Shown: positions 60,779 to 64,000 of the stretch, one piece after another | Layout: each line of letters opens with the position of its first letter | Numbering within the stretch: the first letter of the stretch is position 1 | Assembly (NCBI GenBank): GCA_000711775.1 | Contig: ARYC01002007.1 | Coordinates: 1 to 64,000 of the forward strand | Reading direction: 5' to 3' | DNA length: 64,000 nucleotides | Source: Oxytricha trifallax | Taxonomy: Eukaryota; Ciliophora; Spirotrichea; Sporadotrichida; Oxytrichidae | Position numbers and translations under genes: made by a program | The notes under the pieces: generated by a model | The model's input: only the letters and a program-made list of their open reading frames with translations | What the model was told of the DNA's origin: nothing | Database searches by the model: none

Positions 60779-61234
60779 ATTTTAACGATTATAAATAAGT
60801 TTGAGTATAAAGAATACCCCAAATGACACAAAATTCTTTTAATTTGATAAAATTTTGATAATATGGATCTTAAATGAAAATAATTGAGTCATTATCTCTT
60901 AGGGAGTGACTTAATAATTATCTTTATATTATAATATCGAGGTTCTAATCCTAAAGTCTCTCACTGTTGATCAAAATGTTTAATGACATACACTTTATTC
61001 TCTTCACTCTGTAACTTGGATAATTACTGACAATTAAGTTAAAAAATATACAAACCAAGCGAGTACATTATCTTAGCCTAATATATATTTTAATAATTTT
61101 AACAATATTTTATAAAAGATTGTGAAAATTAGGATGAATAAAATTTGTAAATTTAATGTATTATGTCATTTACTATGCAAAATAATCAGCTGGATAATCT
61201 CTTCATCATTCGTGATAATTCTTCGAATGACATC

Positions 61235-62060
61235 TCACTGCCTCCCAAAAATAAACCTGCTTAATAATGTCATGCCAAAAATTTATTTTATTTCCTCAGA
61301 TGAGATGAAGGCACTGCCATCCTTGTCGAGCATTCTGAATGCCTGTTGTAGTATCTCGTTTCTGTGGAGAATCGTCTCATTCATAGAGACAACGAGGAGC
61401 CAGAGTAGTCAATGAATCCACTGCCTTTAATATCTACATAAGCAAACATCTTTTCGATATCAGTCTTCTCCATGTACTTTCCGAACCACATATCTTGAAC
61501 CAACATTATTGCATCAAGTAAAAGAATACTGTCTCCATTCTAACCCTGGTTGATGAGCATGGGCTCGTATATTTCATTTTGCCATTAAGTAAATATTTGA
61601 TTCTGAAACCCTGGCGTCTTGTGTTGATTATTCTTGGCAGCAAGTCTAGGCATTAGCTTTTTGGCATTCTTGACTTCCAGTATTGCAGTCGAAGTAAGGG
61701 TCGAGGAGCCAAGATAATCAAGAATCACTGTTTACTAAAAGGCTAAGAGTTTTCCAAAGTGATGGTTTACACAAATAGTGCCGATGGTTTTGGAAATGGA
61801 GTGAAGATCATAAGAGTTAAACCTGCCAATCTCTTTAGTTTGGAGCCCTTTTCCACTCTAGACTGAGCGCCTTTCTCTATATTGTAGTCTATCATTCCTT
61901 GCGGATTCTTCTTCAAATACTATACGACTTTACTGACGACGCAAAGCTGTTGCCAAAATAGAGGCAGGAACTTCTCTTTCAGTTCTTTTGCATATATCAA
62001 CAGTCTTTGTGCAAATGGCGTTGCCACATCATGCTCTTCTATCTCAAAATGCAAGAAAGG
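61235..62060 (-). pseudogene. EF-hand protein fragment, CDPK-like
   Basis: Minus-strand frames give two linked EF-hands: DIEKMFAYVDIKGSGFIDYS (loop DIKGSGFIDYSG) and LQQAFRMLDKDGSAFISSEE (loop DKDGSAFISSEE, where Gly at loop position 6 has become Ala), ending KQIFGM... TGA 61235. Between them SGSSLSL then TGA shows a local frame break where Glu-Phe is expected. Upstream, GDSILLLDAIMLVQDMWFGK fits another decayed EF-hand of the set. At 61.8-62.06 kb a further coherent frame (TPFAQRLLIYAKELKEKFLP) is not identified. Pairing and spacing match the calmodulin-like tail of calcium-dependent protein kinases; no kinase catalytic motif is visible. Confidence 0.5.
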
Positions 62061-62083
62061 GGTCTTAAAATACGCCAACTCTA

Positions 62084-62602
62084 ATGTTCCAACAGCTCAT
62101 AGAATTATTTGGTCTTGCTAGAGATGGTCGCTTGATTGTTGAACGATACGAAGCCACTGATTTGCTCTGGTTGCCTTGGGGTTTAGTTGAATGTAATGGA
62201 TTGACAATCAAGGGAGAATACTACTATGTGATAACTTTTTTTCCATTCTTACACTGTTGCATGATGAATACCCTTCTGTCCTACCATCATATTCAGTCGA
62301 AGCACTGGGCTGCCCAATGAACACACATGCTCTCTCTACAAAAGAGATGTATAAGCTAAGACTTTTTAGTCACCATATATTGCAGTGAGGCTAAATGCTA
62401 TGATTCAATATCGTTTGTTGATATGACGAGGTTAATTAGTTTTTGTTTAATTAAAAGTATCAATTTTCACTGTAAATTGTTTTAGTTAGTTGTAACTTAA
62501 TCAAATTATAATTAATATTTATCAACAATTGTGCTATTTATTGAATTAATAAAGATTGAATTCTACCTTTTGTCACATTTTTCAATTCATTCAATGGGGT
62601 TT
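62084..62602 (+). mobile_element. F2: truncated F-family copy
   Basis: The frame from ATG-like start 62084 to TGA 62318 reads LIELFGLARDGRLIVERYEA then TDLLWLPWGLVECNGLTIKG, matching F1 17165-17300 and F3 near 38490 in protein and DNA. DNA similarity resumes at GAGGCTAAATGCTATGATTC (62390) and through the terminal ~140 bp to CAATGGGGTTT at 62602. The ATD/CNG block is unbroken here, the best-preserved version of the three. Upstream of 62.04 kb the F match stops at the EF-hand fragment. Confidence 0.5.
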
Positions 62603-62944
62603 ACTACGAAATAATCATTAGTTATATTATTTTCGGATTTTTCTGATTAAATTTTACTAAATATACTTTAAAATGTATCTATCAACTCAATATACATTAT
62701 TTTCTCATCTTGATCTGTAAAGATAAATCATTTAAATATATTTATTTAATCAAAGTTAAACTTACAAACTCTTCTCAATAATTATTAAGTCATTTTATTG
62801 AAGTTTACTTTCTGTTATTAAATCTTCAGTTTTAGTTGTGGTTAAGACTCTCATTCTTAGGTACAATAATGATATTAAATTCTAATAAAATATAATAATT
62901 TATCATTAAGTTGAATAACAATCTTAATTTAACATTTATTTAGC

Positions 62945-63210
62945 AATATCAGTCTAATTTGGGTCACAATCACCATCCACCTTAACTGCTAATGTTATTG
63001 TTATAGTTGTTGTCAATGATGCTCCATTGATTATTTGACTGAGAGTTATTATCATCACCGACAGGTTTACTCTAGTTGTCACTTTTACCTGTTGACTGCT
63101 CGTTGTCTCTATCATTGTTATCCCAATCTCTTCCATCACCGTTGTTGTCAGATTTCCAGGCACTCTAGTCATTGTTATCGTTATTGCATCTGCTCAAACA
63201 ACCTATTAAT
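62945..63210 (-). pseudogene. Asn/Asp/Ser-rich fragment
   Basis: The minus strand reads AWKSDNNGDGRDWDNNDRDN, EQSTGKSDNQSKPVGDDNNS and QWSIIDNNYNNNISSQGGW to TGA. Low-complexity Asn/Asp with Gly and Trp. It could be the N-terminal part of the zinc-knuckle gene whose pieces lie at 59.5 and 58.7 kb on the same strand; that link is inference. Confidence 0.35.
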
Positions 63211-64000
63211 TAGAAAAAAGTAGACTCAGCTTAATATTAGAAACCTAAATATCTAATATAGTTCAGAATATATAATTGTGCTTTGGTATTTTAATTGATT
63301 ACAATTAGTAATTATTAATTTTTAGTTGATGAGTCTGAGAGATAGAAGTGCTTCTATTGTTAACTTATAGAAATATAGATAATTCATTTATTCTACAATT
63401 TTAGCTTGATTATAATCCTTTTATGATCATTTAAGTTTACTATATTTAGACATTTATTTCTTTCAAATATAACTGGAGCAATTTTGTAAGAGTTAATTGA
63501 GGTTACTCACTAAAATTTATTATAATATTGTTTAAATATTATTTTAAGTCCACCACTTTGAAGTTGAAATTATTATTAATATTCGTTTTAATTCTTTAGG
63601 TATTTCTATTCTAGAAAAATTATAAATATTAAAGCTATTGTATGAGATTGTATAATTCAAATATTTATCTTTATTAGGTATTAAAACTAGTCATTTATTT
63701 TCTATAAATAAATTTCTATTCTATTGCACTATAACTTGTCCTATATAATTTACAAGTTTTTCCATAAAAGAAAAGTGCCGTTAAATTCTAATATTTTTAA
63801 TGGTTTAATTTCAAATTACTTATAATGGCTCAATAAATTTAATAAGTAAAAGTTCATACATTAAAAATGAAAGTGCAACTATAAGCTTGATAAATATAAA
63901 TAACGTTGTGAACAAATAGAAAATAAGAAATACTAAAAAATAAGCGTAGTAATATAATAAGATTTTGTAGAGCATATCATTGATATCATTCCTAAAAATT
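63211..64000. other. A+T-rich, no gene seen
   Basis: No coherent frame or repeat to the window end. Confidence 0.5.

Noticed and set aside
1..64000. A set of macronuclear-destined segments with pointers forming a scrambled gene
   Set aside because: No ordered set of intact coding pieces with matching short repeats could be assembled by eye; the coding pieces mostly carry stops and shifts. Somatic data would be needed.

Overview
The window reads as germline (micronuclear) DNA of a spirotrichous ciliate, most like Oxytricha or a close relative. The sequence is very A+T rich. It has internal C4A4 blocks, the telomere repeat of that group. Essentially every convincing protein stretch stays open only if TAA and TAG are read as glutamine and TGA as the only stop. 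One complete Telomere-Bearing Element (TBE) transposon is present, with 78-bp inverted ends that begin in C4A4 repeats. Nothing looks like a bacterial operon, a CRISPR array or an rRNA gene. I call no macronuclear-destined segment with confidence; most of the window looks germline-limited.

Layout. 0-3.7 kb: a 541-bp spaced repeat with C4A4 blocks, a ~169-bp satellite, a 314-bp inverted repeat, an 80-bp minisatellite and a GC-rich island between 12-bp direct repeats. 4.9-7.5 kb: two short gene fragments. 7.7-8.8 and 13.3-13.9 kb: two related inverted-repeat elements carrying different fragments of surface-protein-like genes, one with an intact-looking 35-nt intron. 16-17.6 kb: GC-rich element 'F1'. 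21.7-24.7 and 27.4-32.5 kb: minus-strand LINE copies, the second with AP-endonuclease and reverse-transcriptase domains. 33.2-34.8 kb: retroposon 'E1'. 38.3-45.05 kb: a second F copy split by the 4.75-kb TBE. 46-48 kb: a LINE scrap and a decayed zinc-knuckle gene. 49.8-51.6 kb: a glutamine/asparagine-rich reading frame running into a DD34E transposase. 52.0-52.6 kb: an unidentified acidic protein. 53.25-56.2 kb: a 5'-truncated LINE. 56.7-58.2 kb: retroposon 'E2', sharing its 3' end with E1. 58.7-63.2 kb: several decayed zinc-knuckle/low-complexity pieces on the minus strand, an EF-hand (CDPK-like) fragment and the third F copy.

How it fits together. This is a mobile-element graveyard with nested insertions: TBE inside F, and an inverted-repeat-family end inside a LINE. 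Almost every coding stretch carries frameshifts or in-frame TGA codons, so most entries are labelled pseudogene or mobile_element. The least ordinary material is the F family (three copies of an unrecognised protein), the inverted-repeat elements with captured gene fragments, and the E1/E2 retroposons with a common stem-loop plus (ATT)5 end. All homology calls were made by eye; no search was run.
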